Shown one piece after another: positions 37,696 through 47,843 of a DNA stretch of 64,000 bases. This stretch comes from Pseudidiomarina terrestris (GTDB lineage: Bacteria > Pseudomonadota > Gammaproteobacteria > Enterobacterales > Alteromonadaceae). Position 1 is the stretch's first letter, and each line of letters opens with the position of its first letter. The notes under the pieces were generated by a model. The model saw only the letters and a list, made by a program, of their open reading frames with translations, had not been told where the DNA came from and ran no database searches. The stretch is taken from the NCBI RefSeq assembly GCF_030466405.1, contig NZ_JAGGJF010000002.1:1-64000 (forward strand), given 5' to 3'. Both the position numbers and the translations under genes were made by a program.

Positions 37696-40437
37696 TCAAA
37701 GCTCTTTAGGAGTCGCTGTAATAAAGCCATGGCTCTGTTTTGCGGATAATTGTTGCCGCATTTTCTCCAGGAAAAACGAAGTCGGCTTACTTTCAAGCAA
37801 TTGCGCAATCTGATCGAGACGATCGAACGCCACATTGTACTGCGAAACGCAGGTCCAGAGGCGCTGACTGCGGAGGCGCAAATTGGTGTCTGGCTCACGC
37901 AGTTTCTGGACCAGGAACCCGCGGATTTTATCTAAATCGGCATTGCCGAGCTGCTCCAGCTGTTCGGTAAAAAGTGTTACAAACTCTGTGAGTCGGTCAA
38001 CTAAGGTCGGCGCCGAATAGTCACTACTTTGCACGTATAACAACAGATGTGGTCGTTGCTCGATGGGCATGAAGGTACTGCCAACTACGTAGCCTAATTG
38101 CTGATGGGTGCGCAGCTCGTTAAATAAATGAGGCTGAATCAACTGATTGAGTAGCAGCAGGGTCGCCTGCTCGGTAACGTCCATGGACTGGCCCTGAATC
38201 ACCAACAAGGCAGCGTGATCACTGTGGCGGGTCGTGAGCTTACCGCGTTCAGCGAGTTTACCGGACGTTTTTATACTCGCCATCGTATGGGTTGGCGGAA
38301 CCTGCGCCTGCAGGCCTTCGCTAAGCTTGAAGTAATGCTGAGCGCCGTCTAGAACCGGTGCAAGACGCTCAAGATCGAGGTCGCCATGGGCCAGCATTTT
38401 TATCTCTGTTTGCGCAAAAAGTTGGGCCTGCCAGGTTTTGAATTGCTCGTAATCAACTTCAGCCAGCGCTGCCGCCAGATCACTAAGTGCGTACATATGT
38501 GGCTGTAACAGCACATTAAGTCGTGCAAAGAGCAGATTAAGAGGCTTGTTGGAGAGTGCAGACTGCCAATTCGCTTTTAGCTTCTGGTGCATATCATGCC
38601 AGCGGGTTTCAGCAAATTGGGGCATCTGAAAACGTGCCAGAATCCGCTCCGTCAATTCAGCGATGCCAACAGAGTAACCACTCACATGCAGGGTAATACC
38701 GTAGTGTTGCGGGTAGATATTAAAATGCAGTCCGGCAATCTCAGCATCGTAGCAATCTTCATTCAGACGGTCGATCATCAGCTCACACCAAAGTCGTGCG
38801 CAGGCATAGTGGCGAGCGGAGCGGGTTGCTTCGGGCAATATAAACTGGCAATAAATGTGCGCTTTTGGCGCACGAAAATCTGGGTCCTGCAGATGCCAAA
38901 GGGTCAGCCCCCTTGCAACCTGATGCTGTTGCGGTGTTGATGCAATCGGCTCACGCAGTTCCAGCGGCGCTTCAAGGGGTTGTAAATAAGGGTTTTCGGG
39001 CGGTAATGCTCCCCAGGGTTTACATGGTGCTGACCAACGCTGAAGTTGCGCCTCGGTAAGCGGGCTGAGTTGGTAATCGGTACCATAAATAGGTTCGTGA
39101 GCGCTCACCTCAACCTGTTTATGAATCAGCGTGGCGCGCATGTTGTCGGGCGTCATCGCAGCGAGCAACTGGCGAATCCTGGAATGATTCAGGCCGGTCA
39201 TCCGGTAGTCGCCAAAAATGAGGTCATGGGGGCGATAATGGTGCATGTTAATTGCCAGCTGCGGCGCCAGATCGGAAGTACGCGCCGGCTCCTGAAAACG
39301 AAATGCATTGGCGATCACGGTTTGGCGTTCGTTATATCGCCACTCTTCGAGTCCCTGTTGTTCAATTAGGCGCAGGGTGGCAAAAACCTGTTCAATAATG
39401 ACGTCAGTGGCTTCGAGCCCCTCGTCTGTCAATTGCATATTGATGTTAAAGTCTTTGAAATTACTACCGCTGATACCACCGCCCGCAGACAAGCTGTTAA
39501 TCAGGTGGCGCCGGTGTAGTTCGGCAAATAGGCTACCGGGGCCTTCATACCCCAACAAATGAGCGATAAAGCTGGTCGACTTGTGGGGGTAATCGTCATC
39601 GATGCCGGGTAATGCGAAGGCAAGAATGAGACGGCGGGCGTCTTTCAATGGCCGTACATTGAGTTGAATACCAAGTTGTTCAGGTAGGTAAAGCGGCTCG
39701 GTCTGCGCTGTAATTTCTTCGCCACCACCGGGCACTGGCTGAAAGTAGTCCGTTGCCAGAGACTCCAGCTCGGTCAGCGACTGCGGGCCGGCCAGTACTA
39801 ATGTCATCCGATTGGCGCGATACCAGCGCTCAAAAAAGGCTTTTAGTTCGCATTCCAGGGATGTGGTATCGCCGGCATCTGTAAGTGTTGCGAGATTGCC
39901 AACAGAAAACTTATGAAACGGATGCGCCGGATTGGCGGTGGTTTTATGGACCTGATAAAGCCGGCGCAATTCATCCTTTTGTTTGAGCTTAAACTCAGCC
40001 TCAATGGATTGAATTTCCTTGGCGACCCATTCACGATTAAACTTGGGTTGGTAAAAGAAACGGGAAAAGCGGTCTAGTGCAGAGCTAAATGCCTGCGCGT
40101 CGCAGGTGAAGTAATAACTGCTGAACTCAGTGCCGGTCCAGGCGTTATGATGGCCGCCATGTTGATGGATAAAATCGTGGTAAGCCGTTGGTTCAGGATA
40201 ACCATCGGTTCCCAGAAATAGCATATGCTCGAGAAAATGCGCAAGTCCCTGCCGGTTTATCGGGTCGTGAAAGTGACCGGCTGCGACGGCTAAAGCTGCG
40301 GTGCTTTGTTCCGACTGGGCATCGTGCACCAAGGCGCAGCGCAAGCCATTAGGCAACACGACCATCGCATAGTCGCGATGATCTGTTGGGCTTTGAATAA
40401 TATCGGTAAAATGGTCGAGGCTGTTGCTCGGCTTCAT
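37696..40437 (-). CDS. Insulinase/pitrilysin-type M16 metallopeptidase
   Basis: 913 aa, the size of pitrilysin and insulin-degrading enzymes. The inverted zinc motif HFLEH (residues 67-71) with the later Glu in EIQSIEAEF is intact in the first of four M16 repeats; the second half lacks a zinc site, as usual for the family. E. coli Ptr is periplasmic with a signal peptide, but this protein starts MKPSNSLDHFTD with no signal peptide, so it may be cytoplasmic. It degrades small polypeptides by enclosure. bamE lies 51 nt upstream on the same strand. Confidence 0.92.
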   Translation of the reverse strand: MKPSNSLDHFTDIIQSPTDHRDYAMVVLPNGLRCALVHDAQSEQSTAALAVAAGHFHDPINRQGLAHFLEHMLFLGTDGYPEPTAYHDFIHQHGGHHNAWTGTEFSSYYFTCDAQAFSSALDRFSRFFYQPKFNREWVAKEIQSIEAEFKLKQKDELRRLYQVHKTTANPAHPFHKFSVGNLATLTDAGDTTSLECELKAFFERWYRANRMTLVLAGPQSLTELESLATDYFQPVPGGGEEITAQTEPLYLPEQLGIQLNVRPLKDARRLILAFALPGIDDDYPHKSTSFIAHLLGYEGPGSLFAELHRRHLINSLSAGGGISGSNFKDFNINMQLTDEGLEATDVIIEQVFATLRLIEQQGLEEWRYNERQTVIANAFRFQEPARTSDLAPQLAINMHHYRPHDLIFGDYRMTGLNHSRIRQLLAAMTPDNMRATLIHKQVEVSAHEPIYGTDYQLSPLTEAQLQRWSAPCKPWGALPPENPYLQPLEAPLELREPIASTPQQHQVARGLTLWHLQDPDFRAPKAHIYCQFILPEATRSARHYACARLWCELMIDRLNEDCYDAEIAGLHFNIYPQHYGITLHVSGYSVGIAELTERILARFQMPQFAETRWHDMHQKLKANWQSALSNKPLNLLFARLNVLLQPHMYALSDLAAALAEVDYEQFKTWQAQLFAQTEIKMLAHGDLDLERLAPVLDGAQHYFKLSEGLQAQVPPTHTMASIKTSGKLAERGKLTTRHSDHAALLVIQGQSMDVTEQATLLLLNQLIQPHLFNELRTHQQLGYVVGSTFMPIEQRPHLLLYVQSSDYSAPTLVDRLTEFVTLFTEQLEQLGNADLDKIRGFLVQKLREPDTNLRLRSQRLWTCVSQYNVAFDRLDQIAQLLESKPTSFFLEKMRQQLSAKQSHGFITATPKEL

Positions 40438-40488
40438 ACACTCCCCGAATTTTTATCTAGCTGCGGAGGTGCGCTGGCAACGGCCTGT

Positions 40489-40836
40489 TTATTGATCCAG
40501 CGGCGTGTCGAAATTCTCTGGCCGGTCAAAATCACCTTCGTAGGTGGCGAGTTTGCCGTCTTCGAAGGTCAGTGTCACGCTACGGCGATAATCACTGCCT
40601 TTGCCTGCTTCCATATTAAAAACGTAGTACCAGGTGTCATTGGCGAAAACGTTTTCTGCAACCGGCACACCCAGCACGTAAGCAACCTGTTCTTTAGTCA
40701 TGCCAACGCGGAGCTGGTTAACGTCGCGCTGCTCAAGATAATTTCCTTGTGGTACATCAATCCGATACACCAGTTTCTCAAATACGGAGCAACCACTTAA
40801 CGCGATCACCATGCCGATTAGCATAAGTTTTTTCAT
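40489..40836 (-). CDS. bamE: Outer membrane assembly lipoprotein BamE
   Basis: 115 aa. Lipoprotein signal with lipobox LSGC (Cys16) followed by the SmpA/OmlA fold (RVGMTKEQVAYVLGVP, DTWYYVF). Part of the BAM complex that inserts beta-barrel proteins. Adjacent to recN and nadK as in E. coli. Confidence 0.95.
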   Translation of the reverse strand: MKKLMLIGMVIALSGCSVFEKLVYRIDVPQGNYLEQRDVNQLRVGMTKEQVAYVLGVPVAENVFANDTWYYVFNMEAGKGSDYRRSVTLTFEDGKLATYEGDFDRPENFDTPLDQ

Positions 40837-40955
40837 AAAATACGTTTTACTTCTTGTTTGAGGAGCTCATTAATAAGGATGATAAACAAAGCTATCATGA
40901 ATAACTAGCCTTGCGCACAAGATTGACCGCAATCTTGTGCGAATGTTCCCTAAAA

Positions 40956-42635
40956 CTAAGAGCCAGTAGCGAGTAATTCCGCGGCATTGGCTTTTGTGGT
41001 GGCCGTGATTGTGTCACCGCCAAGTAAACGGGCGAGCTCGATCACACGATGATCATGGTCGAGTGCGGTCATCTGGGTTTCTGTACTTTCGCCGTCGGTG
41101 GTCTTGTCGACCCGCAACTGTTGATGCGCCTTAGCGGCTACTTGCGGCAAATGGGTCACACAGATGACTTGATTATTTTGCCCCAACTGTCGTAACAACT
41201 TACCGACAGTGGCAGCCGTCGCGCCACTGACTCCTACATCAACCTCATCAAACATCAGCGTGGGAGTGGTTAACTGTGCTGCCGTAATCACCTGGATGGC
41301 GAGACTTATACGGGACAGCTCACCGCCAGAGGCAACTTTCGCCAGCGCTTGTAAGGGCTGGCCTGGGTTGGTGGTAACCTGAAAGACCACAGAGTCAGTG
41401 CCAAGGCGTGTTGCCGGAGCTTGTTCCTGATGATCTACGGCGATCACAAATCGACCATGAGGCATATTCAGAGCGCGCATGGATGTTGAGATCTGTTCAC
41501 CAAGTTCTTGTGCCGCACGTTGCCGTTGCTTGGACAGTTTTGCAGCAACTTTACGGTAGTGTTGAGCGGCGGCCTGCACCTGTTCATCGGAATCAGCGAG
41601 TTTTGCTTCCGCCGCTTCGAGCTCTGCTAATTCCTCGCTGAGCTGCTGATGAAGCTTGGGTAGCTGTTCTGGATCGAGCTGGTGTTTGCGTGCCAGCTGT
41701 ACTGCCTGAGTGACGCGGCGTTCCACCTGTACCAGGAGGTCACTATCAACTTCGATTCCATCGCTATACAACCGCAATTCCCGGGCGGCTTCTTCGATTT
41801 GTACACTGGCCTCGCCGAGCAGTTTAACCGCGGGTTCGAGTTGCGGGTCTATGCTCAACTGTTCTTCCAGTCGTAATAGGGCGGTCTGAACCAGGCTGTA
41901 AGCGTTGTTGTGTTCGCCTTCATACAGAGCATTTAATGCGAATTGACTGTCTTCTTGCAAGGCGGAGCTGTTACTTAAGCGCTTGTGCTGTAGCTCAAGT
42001 TCAGTGTATTCACCTTCGGCAAGCGCAAATTGGTCGAGTTCTTCGACCTGATAACGGACTAACTGTGCGCGAGACTGACGCTCTTCCTGCTTCTGCAGAG
42101 CTTCTTTTTGCTGTTTGCGAAGTTGATACCATTGTTGATAAGCAGATTCGACCTCACTTAACAAATGGCTATGCCGGGCATAGGCGTCGAGGAGTTCGAG
42201 TTGATGTTCAGGCCGGGTCAGCAGTTGATGTTCATGTTGACCATGAATATTGACCAGCAAGGGTGCCAACTGCTTGAGTTGCGCAACATTGACCGGATAA
42301 CCGTTGATCCAGGCTTTCGAGCGTCCTTCGCGAGTAATGAGACGGCGTAATACGCAATGATCGGGCTCTTCTTCATCCATCAGCTCGTTTTCACTAAGCC
42401 AGACTGCAGCCGGAGATTTATGCGGAACCTGAAAGCTCGCAATCACCTCAGCTTTTTCAGCCTCGGCACGGATGGAATCGGTTTCGGCGCGGTCGCCAAG
42501 ACACAGGCCAAGGGCATCCAGTGCAATGGATTTTCCCGCTCCAGTTTCGCCGGTGATCGCAGTCATGCCTGCTTGAAAATCAACGGTTAATTGACGAACC
42601 ACGGCGAAGTTGCGGACTTGCAGATGCATCAACAT
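40956..42635 (-). CDS. recN: DNA repair protein RecN
   Basis: SMC-like ATPase for double-strand break repair. 559 aa. Walker A GETGAGKS near residue 30, central coiled coils (two long Glu/Gln/Leu-rich stretches, about 150-380), signature SGGELSRISLAIQ and Walker B TLMFDEVDVGVSG. Start ATG 42635 with GAGAGG upstream; another in-frame ATG lies two codons later. A LexA box directly upstream marks it as an SOS gene. Confidence 0.96.
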   Translation of the reverse strand: MLMHLQVRNFAVVRQLTVDFQAGMTAITGETGAGKSIALDALGLCLGDRAETDSIRAEAEKAEVIASFQVPHKSPAAVWLSENELMDEEEPDHCVLRRLITREGRSKAWINGYPVNVAQLKQLAPLLVNIHGQHEHQLLTRPEHQLELLDAYARHSHLLSEVESAYQQWYQLRKQQKEALQKQEERQSRAQLVRYQVEELDQFALAEGEYTELELQHKRLSNSSALQEDSQFALNALYEGEHNNAYSLVQTALLRLEEQLSIDPQLEPAVKLLGEASVQIEEAARELRLYSDGIEVDSDLLVQVERRVTQAVQLARKHQLDPEQLPKLHQQLSEELAELEAAEAKLADSDEQVQAAAQHYRKVAAKLSKQRQRAAQELGEQISTSMRALNMPHGRFVIAVDHQEQAPATRLGTDSVVFQVTTNPGQPLQALAKVASGGELSRISLAIQVITAAQLTTPTLMFDEVDVGVSGATAATVGKLLRQLGQNNQVICVTHLPQVAAKAHQQLRVDKTTDGESTETQMTALDHDHRVIELARLLGGDTITATTKANAAELLATGS

Positions 42636-42656
42636 GAGGAACCTCTCTTATCAACC

Positions 42657-42697
42657 ACTGTGTTTACATACAGTATTTATACAGTATTCATACAGTA
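42657..42697 (-). promoter_or_regulatory. LexA box and tandem half-sites upstream of recN
   Basis: ACTGTGTTTACATACAGT (42657-42674) has the CTG-N10-CAG form of a gammaproteobacterial LexA operator. The motif ATACAGTA then recurs at 68-75, 79-86 and 90-97 (of 426xx) with an exact 11-nt period, giving two more half-sites in phase. Placement 22 nt upstream of recN fits SOS control. Confidence 0.8.
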
Positions 42698-42711
42698 ATG
42701 CAAGGAGGTTT

Positions 42712-43605
42712 TCAGAAGAGTCGGCTACCCCATCCTAATTTGTTTCTTAACACCCTGAAATAACTATGATCTTTAGGATGAATCAAACGCAATGTATGCG
42801 GGTATTTATGGATCAGGACCTCATCTTTCGGGAGGACTTCCATGCGCCGGTGCCCATCGCAGCTGATTTGCAGGGTACCGTTGTCGGGCGCGGGGCGCAG
42901 ATGCAGGGTACAGTCCGCATCCACCACGATAGGGCGGCTACTTAAAGTATGGGGGAACATGGAGACCAGTGATATAGCGTTCAGGTTTGGGGTCAGGATA
43001 GGACCGCCGCCGGAAAGCGAGTAGGCGGTTGAGCCGGTCGGTGTGCTGATGATGAGGCCGTCAGAGCGCTGGCTGTAAACAAAATCATGGTCAACATAGA
43101 CTTCAAACTCAATCATATGTGCGACTTTGTCTGAGTGCAGCACTACTTCATTAATGGCCCGCCCGACATCGCGACGCTCGCCGTCACGTACGACCTCCGC
43201 TTGCAGCAAAAAACGTTGTTCAGAAATGAAATTTCCGTCCAGTACGTCGAGCAATTGCTCCATCACATGGTCGGGATCAAGATCCGTCAGGAAGCCTAAA
43301 TTGCCGCGATTGACGCCAATCACTGCAACATCGTTTTCACAGAGTACCCGGGCCGCGCCGAGCATATTGCCGTCACCACCGACGACCACGGCTAAATCGG
43401 CCTCATCACCAAGGTTGTCAAGGCTAAAGGTGGGGCTGCTGATATCTTCGCCCAGCTGTTTAGCTGTGCGTTCTTCAATGATGACCTCTACTCCGGCATT
43501 GGTTAATTCCCGCTCCAGAGTCAGTAGCGTGGTACGCGTTGCTTCATGATTCACTTTGCCCAACAAGGCAACACGTTGAAAGGCATGTTGCGAGGAAGAC
43601 GCCAT
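42712..43605 (-). CDS. nadK: NAD kinase
   Basis: Phosphorylates NAD to NADP with ATP (or polyphosphate). 297 aa from ATG 43605 (GGAG 8 nt upstream). [53 protein letters not shown] and the terminal KLGWGSRLF are all conserved with E. coli NadK. Divergent from grpE; the grpE heat-shock promoter lies directly upstream. Confidence 0.97.
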   Translation of the reverse strand: MASSSQHAFQRVALLGKVNHEATRTTLLTLERELTNAGVEVIIEERTAKQLGEDISSPTFSLDNLGDEADLAVVVGGDGNMLGAARVLCENDVAVIGVNRGNLGFLTDLDPDHVMEQLLDVLDGNFISEQRFLLQAEVVRDGERRDVGRAINEVVLHSDKVAHMIEFEVYVDHDFVYSQRSDGLIISTPTGSTAYSLSGGGPILTPNLNAISLVSMFPHTLSSRPIVVDADCTLHLRPAPDNGTLQISCDGHRRMEVLPKDEVLIHKYPHTLRLIHPKDHSYFRVLRNKLGWGSRLF

Positions 43606-43636
43606 AGTAAGTTTCTCCAATTTTGTATGCATTAGC

Positions 43637-43664
43637 CTTGAATCGAAAAACTGTGCCCCCATAA
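43637..43664 (+). promoter_or_regulatory. Sigma-32 promoter of grpE
   Basis: CTTGAAT (43637-43643), 13-nt spacer, CCCCATAA (43657-43664); near-perfect heat-shock consensus, 45 nt before the grpE ATG. Confidence 0.85.
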
Positions 43665-43708
43665 CTGTGCACAAGCTTAGTTATATCACATTGGAAGAGT
43701 AACGAAAC

Positions 43709-44356
43709 ATGACAAAACACGATTCTGCCAAGGAAAATCAAGAGCACGAAGTAGCGCAAGACGCCGAACATGACACCCAGCAGGATGTTGAAAATGCTGA
43801 TGTTGAGACCCAACAGGATGGGGATACTCAGCCGGAACAGAAAGCCGGTGAGGCGCAGGGTGACGATGTTGCTGCGCTAAATGAACAGATTGCCGAGCTG
43901 GAACTGGCTTTAGCGCAGGCTGAACAGCGTGCTGAAGAGTCAAAGGATCGCGCAGTTCGCGCTGTTGCCGAAATGGAGAACGTGCGCCGTCGCGCCGCCA
44001 TGGATGTTGAAAAAGCACATAAATTCGCACTAGAGAAGTTTGCCAACGAACTGTTGACCACCGTTGATAATCTTGAACGCGCGCTGGCGATAGCGGCTAA
44101 CGAAGAAACGATTAACGCGAACTTCCTGGAAGGTATTGAACTGACCCACAAGAGCTTACTGACCACGTTACAGAAATTTGGTGTGGAAGCAGTGGGTGAA
44201 GAAGGGGAGACCTTCAACCCTGATCTGCATCAGGCAATGTCGATGCAGGCTGCTGAAGGCAAAGAAAACAACACCATTTTGGCGGTCATGCAAAAGGGCT
44301 ATACGCTCAGTGGGCGACTGTTAAGACCAGCGATGGTGATGGTGGTAAAAAACTGA
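43709..44356 (+). CDS. grpE: Nucleotide exchange factor GrpE
   Basis: Releases ADP from DnaK. 215 aa: an acidic, Gln/Glu-rich N-terminal tail of about 50 residues, a long coiled coil ([21 protein letters not shown]...), and the C-terminal beta domain ([35 protein letters not shown]). Slightly longer than E. coli GrpE (197 aa) because of the N-terminal tail. Confidence 0.96.
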   Translation: MTKHDSAKENQEHEVAQDAEHDTQQDVENADVETQQDGDTQPEQKAGEAQGDDVAALNEQIAELELALAQAEQRAEESKDRAVRAVAEMENVRRRAAMDVEKAHKFALEKFANELLTTVDNLERALAIAANEETINANFLEGIELTHKSLLTTLQKFGVEAVGEEGETFNPDLHQAMSMQAAEGKENNTILAVMQKGYTLSGRLLRPAMVMVVKN

Positions 44357-44363
44357 TATCGCG

Positions 44364-44394
44364 TGGCGGGGCCAGGCGCGAGGCCAGCCCCGAC
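44364..44394 (+). other. GC-rich hairpin after grpE
   Basis: CGGGGC and GCCCCG can pair across a GC-rich loop about 20 nt after the grpE stop. There is no T-run, so it may be an RNA-stabilising or Rho-independent-like element. Apart from this and the dnaK promoter I see nothing in 44357-44629. Confidence 0.3.
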
Positions 44395-44493
44395 AAAATA
44401 GGCGTGAGTTAAAGATTTTACTGATGATTACGGCTGGATTGTCGTCTTATCCAAAGAGCTCAAGCGAGCGGCTGAAATAAATTGTCTAATTCG

Positions 44494-44521
44494 CTTGTAA
44501 TCTTCAATCTCAGCCCCATTT
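44494..44521 (+). promoter_or_regulatory. Sigma-32 promoter of dnaK
   Basis: CTTGTAA (44494-44500), 13-nt spacer, CCCCATTT (44514-44521). The leader to the dnaK ATG is about 100 nt. Confidence 0.85.
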
Positions 44522-44629
44522 ATCAGTCATTGCAAAGGGATTTCCAGTCGGCGGCTATTGAAAATGAATCATGACCGCCCCATATCTGGAATAACGAATT
44601 AGTTTTGAAAGTTGGAGTTGGAGACAAAC

Positions 44630-46552
44630 ATGGGCAGAATTATTGGAATCGATTTAGGTACTACAAACTCTTGCGTAGCAGTACTCGACGGCGACAAGCC
44701 GCGCGTGATTGAAAACGCAGAGGGCGATCGCACGACCCCTTCGGTCGTAGCCTTTACTGACGACGGTGAAACCCTGGTGGGTCAGCCGGCAAAACGCCAG
44801 GCAGTGACCAACCCGAATAAAACCTTGTTTGCGATTAAGCGCTTGATCGGTCGTCGCTTTAAAGACGAAGAAGTTCAGCGTGATATCGGCATCATGCCGT
44901 ACAAAATTATTGAAGCTGAGAATGGCGATGCCTGGGTCGAAATTAACGACGAGAAAAAGGCGCCACCGCAAATCTCGGCAGAAATTCTGAAGAAAATGAA
45001 GAAAACTGCGGAAGATTACCTCGGTGAGAAAGTCACTGAAGCGGTAATCACTGTACCTGCTTACTTTAACGATGCGCAACGTCAGGCAACTAAAGACGCC
45101 GGCCGTATTGCGGGTCTTGAAGTGAAGCGTATCATTAACGAACCTACCGCAGCCGCGCTGGCGTATGGCCTGGACAAGAAAAAAGGCGACAACACCATTG
45201 CTGTTTATGACTTAGGTGGCGGTACCTTTGATATCTCAATTATCGAAATTGATGAAGTTGAAGGCGAGCATACCTTTGAGGTGCTAGCGACCAACGGTGA
45301 TACTCACTTAGGTGGTGAAGACTTTGATAACCGTTTGATTAACTATCTGGTTGAGCAGTTCAATAAAGATCAGGGTATCGACTTGCGTAAAGATCCGCTG
45401 GCGATGCAGCGTCTGAAAGAAGCTGCTGAAAAAGCCAAGATTGAGTTGTCTTCTGCACAGCAGACGGAAGTTAATCTGCCGTACATTACGGCCGATAACA
45501 CCGGTCCTAAGCACCTGGCAATCAAAGTGACCCGCGCGAAACTGGAATCTCTGGTAGAAGACTTGATTACCCGCTCAATGGAGCCGGTCAAGCAAGCTCT
45601 TGCTGATGCGGATCTGTCTGTCAGCGATATCCAGGACATCATCGTCGTGGGTGGCCAGACACGGATGCCGAAGGTGCTGCAGGCAGTCACTGATTTCTTC
45701 GGTAAAGAGCCACGTCGTGACGTGAACCCTGACGAAGCCGTTGCTGTAGGTGCTGCAGTTCAGGCTGGTGTTTTGCAGGGTGACGTTAAAGACGTCTTGC
45801 TACTGGACGTAACACCACTGTCGCTGGGTATTGAAACCATGGGCGGCGTGATGACCAAGTTGATTGAGAAGAACACCACGATTCCGACGAAGCAATCGCA
45901 GACCTTCTCGACCGCTGACGACAACCAGTCTGCCGTTACCGTGCATGTGTTGCAGGGTGAGCGTAAGCGTGGGGCTGACAACAAGTCGCTGGGTCAGTTT
46001 AACCTGGAAGGAATTCGTCCGGCGCCACGTGGCGTGCCTCAGATTGAAGTCACCTTTGACCTCGATGCAGATGGTATCCTGCACGTGTCTGCGAAAGATA
46101 AAGACACTGGCAAAGAGCAGAAAATCACCATCAAAGCTTCGTCTGGTCTGAGCGATGATGAAGTCGAGAAAATGGTACGCGACGCTGAAGCCCATGCCGA
46201 AGAAGATCGCAAGTTTGAGGAAATGGTTCAGGTTCGCAACCAGGCTGACGCTCTTGTGCATGCCACTCGTAAGCAACTTGATGAAGTTGGCGATGATTTG
46301 GATAGCGCTGAAAAAGAGAAGATTGAAGCGGCTATTACTGACCTCGAAGCAGCTGTGAAAAGCAATGAGAAAGAACAGATCGAAGCCAAGCAGCAAGCGC
46401 TGGTGGAAGCCTCTGGCAAGCTCATGGAAGCAGCACAGCAAAAAGCTCAGCAGCAGGACGCTGGAGCTGAAGCTGGTGGTCAGCAAGCGAAGCAAGACGA
46501 TGATGTCGTCGATGCTGAGTTTGAAGAAGTCAAAGACGACGAGAAAAAGTAA
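44630..46552 (+). CDS. dnaK: Chaperone DnaK (Hsp70)
   Basis: 640 aa from ATG 44630 (TTGGAG 6 nt upstream). ATPase domain with [25 protein letters not shown] and the [11 protein letters not shown] motif; substrate domain with [14 protein letters not shown]; lid and a Gln/Ala-rich C-terminal tail ending in the acidic EEVKDDEKK. Works with DnaJ and GrpE, which flank it. Transcribed from its own sigma-32 promoter. Confidence 0.99.
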   Translation: MGRIIGIDLGTTNSCVAVLDGDKPRVIENAEGDRTTPSVVAFTDDGETLVGQPAKRQAVTNPNKTLFAIKRLIGRRFKDEEVQRDIGIMPYKIIEAENGDAWVEINDEKKAPPQISAEILKKMKKTAEDYLGEKVTEAVITVPAYFNDAQRQATKDAGRIAGLEVKRIINEPTAAALAYGLDKKKGDNTIAVYDLGGGTFDISIIEIDEVEGEHTFEVLATNGDTHLGGEDFDNRLINYLVEQFNKDQGIDLRKDPLAMQRLKEAAEKAKIELSSAQQTEVNLPYITADNTGPKHLAIKVTRAKLESLVEDLITRSMEPVKQALADADLSVSDIQDIIVVGGQTRMPKVLQAVTDFFGKEPRRDVNPDEAVAVGAAVQAGVLQGDVKDVLLLDVTPLSLGIETMGGVMTKLIEKNTTIPTKQSQTFSTADDNQSAVTVHVLQGERKRGADNKSLGQFNLEGIRPAPRGVPQIEVTFDLDADGILHVSAKDKDTGKEQKITIKASSGLSDDEVEKMVRDAEAHAEEDRKFEEMVQVRNQADALVHATRKQLDEVGDDLDSAEKEKIEAAITDLEAAVKSNEKEQIEAKQQALVEASGKLMEAAQQKAQQQDAGAEAGGQQAKQDDDVVDAEFEEVKDDEKK

Positions 46553-46584
46553 TCATACGCCCACCGGGTGTCTGTGATAACAAC

Positions 46585-46617
46585 GCACGGGGGTTGCCAG
46601 CAGGTGGCCTCCGTGTG
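46585..46617 (+). other. Hairpin in the dnaK-dnaJ gap
   Basis: GCACGGGGG-TT-GCCA and TGGC-CTCCGTGTG form a strong imperfect stem, followed by TTTGTGTC. It may partially terminate or process the dnaK-dnaJ transcript and so set the DnaK:DnaJ ratio (inference). Confidence 0.4.
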
Positions 46618-46663
46618 TTTGTGTCAGGACAAAGCTAAATAGGAAAGTGGAAGACGCAATATT

Positions 46664-47812
46664 ATGGCGAAACCAGATTTGTATGAAGTGCTGGGCGTAA
46701 GCAGAGATGCCAGCGAACGCGACATCAAGAAAGCCTACAAGCGCATGGCGATGAAGTATCACCCGGATCGTACCAAGGGTGATAAAGACCTTGAACTGAA
46801 GTTCAAGGAAGTCAAAACAGCGTATGAAGTGCTGATGGATCCGCAAAAGCGAGCAGCCTATGACCAGTATGGTCATGCCGCATTTGAGCAAGGCCAGGGC
46901 GGCTTTGGCGGTGGCGGCGGAGCCGGCGCTGCGGATTTTGCCGATATTTTTGGTGATGTGTTCGGTGATATTTTTGGTGGCGGCGGTGGCCGTCGCGGTC
47001 GTGCGCAGGCAGCGCGAGGCTCAGATCTGCGCTATAACCTCGAACTTTCCTTAGAGGAAGCTGTTCGCGGTAAAGAAGTCGATTTAAAAATTCCTAAGCT
47101 GGCCGAATGTGAGGACTGTGATGGCTCGGGCGCTCGTGAAGGCTCCAGCGCTGAAACCTGTTCACACTGTCACGGCAGTGGTCATATTCAAATGCGGCAG
47201 GGCTTCTTTGCCGTACAACAACCCTGCCCACATTGTCGGGGCCGCGGTAAAGTCATTAAGGATCCTTGCCGGACCTGTCACGGTGAAGGTCGGGTTGAGC
47301 GTACAAAAACACTGAATGTGAAAATCCCTGCTGGCGTTGATACCGGCGACCGTATTCGCCTGAACGGCGAAGGCGAAGCGGGTGAAATGGGCGCCCCTGC
47401 TGGCGATCTGTACGTGCAGGTGCATGTGCGTGAACACCCAATTTTTAAACGCGATGGCAATAATCTCTATTGTGAAGTACCTTTAAGCTTTACCCATGCA
47501 GCTTTAGGCGGTGATATTCAGGTACCGACGCTGGAAGGTAAGGTTAAGTTGAAAATCCCAGCGGAGACGCAAACAGGTAAGCTGTTCCGGCTGCGTGGAA
47601 AAGGCGTCCGCTCGGTGCGAACCGGTGCCGTTGGCGACCTAATTTGTAAGGTTGTTATCGAAACACCAGTGAACCTGTCGGACGACCAACGGGATCTGTT
47701 GCGTCAGTTGGACGAATCCATGGGCACAGGCGATGAGGCAGCGCACTATCGGCCGAAAGAAAAAGGCTTTTTTGATGGTGTGAAACGTTTCTTCGACGAT
47801 CTTCGCGGTTAA
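46664..47812 (+). CDS. dnaJ: Chaperone DnaJ (Hsp40)
   Basis: 382 aa. J-domain with HPD (YHPDRTKG, residues about 5-70), a Gly/Phe region ([10 protein letters not shown]...), four CxxCxGxG zinc repeats ([32 protein letters not shown]) and the C-terminal substrate domain. Stimulates DnaK ATPase and hands over substrates. The M48 protease gene follows after 31 nt. Confidence 0.98.
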   Translation: MAKPDLYEVLGVSRDASERDIKKAYKRMAMKYHPDRTKGDKDLELKFKEVKTAYEVLMDPQKRAAYDQYGHAAFEQGQGGFGGGGGAGAADFADIFGDVFGDIFGGGGGRRGRAQAARGSDLRYNLELSLEEAVRGKEVDLKIPKLAECEDCDGSGAREGSSAETCSHCHGSGHIQMRQGFFAVQQPCPHCRGRGKVIKDPCRTCHGEGRVERTKTLNVKIPAGVDTGDRIRLNGEGEAGEMGAPAGDLYVQVHVREHPIFKRDGNNLYCEVPLSFTHAALGGDIQVPTLEGKVKLKIPAETQTGKLFRLRGKGVRSVRTGAVGDLICKVVIETPVNLSDDQRDLLRQLDESMGTGDEAAHYRPKEKGFFDGVKRFFDDLRG

Positions 47813-47843
47813 TTCTTCTTTGGAACTCAATCGGAGGCAGGCG

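Noticed and set aside
40306-40800. Plus-strand frame of 164 codons over the M16 and bamE genes
   Set aside because: Shadow of bamE and the start of the peptidase gene, both clearly real.
44357-44629. Possible small gene in the grpE-dnaK gap
   Set aside because: No frame with a start and RBS; the region is explained by a hairpin and the sigma-32 promoter with leader.
45800-46495. Long minus-strand frame opposite dnaK
   Set aside because: Antisense frames in dnaK are common because of codon bias; no start signal and no recognisable domain.
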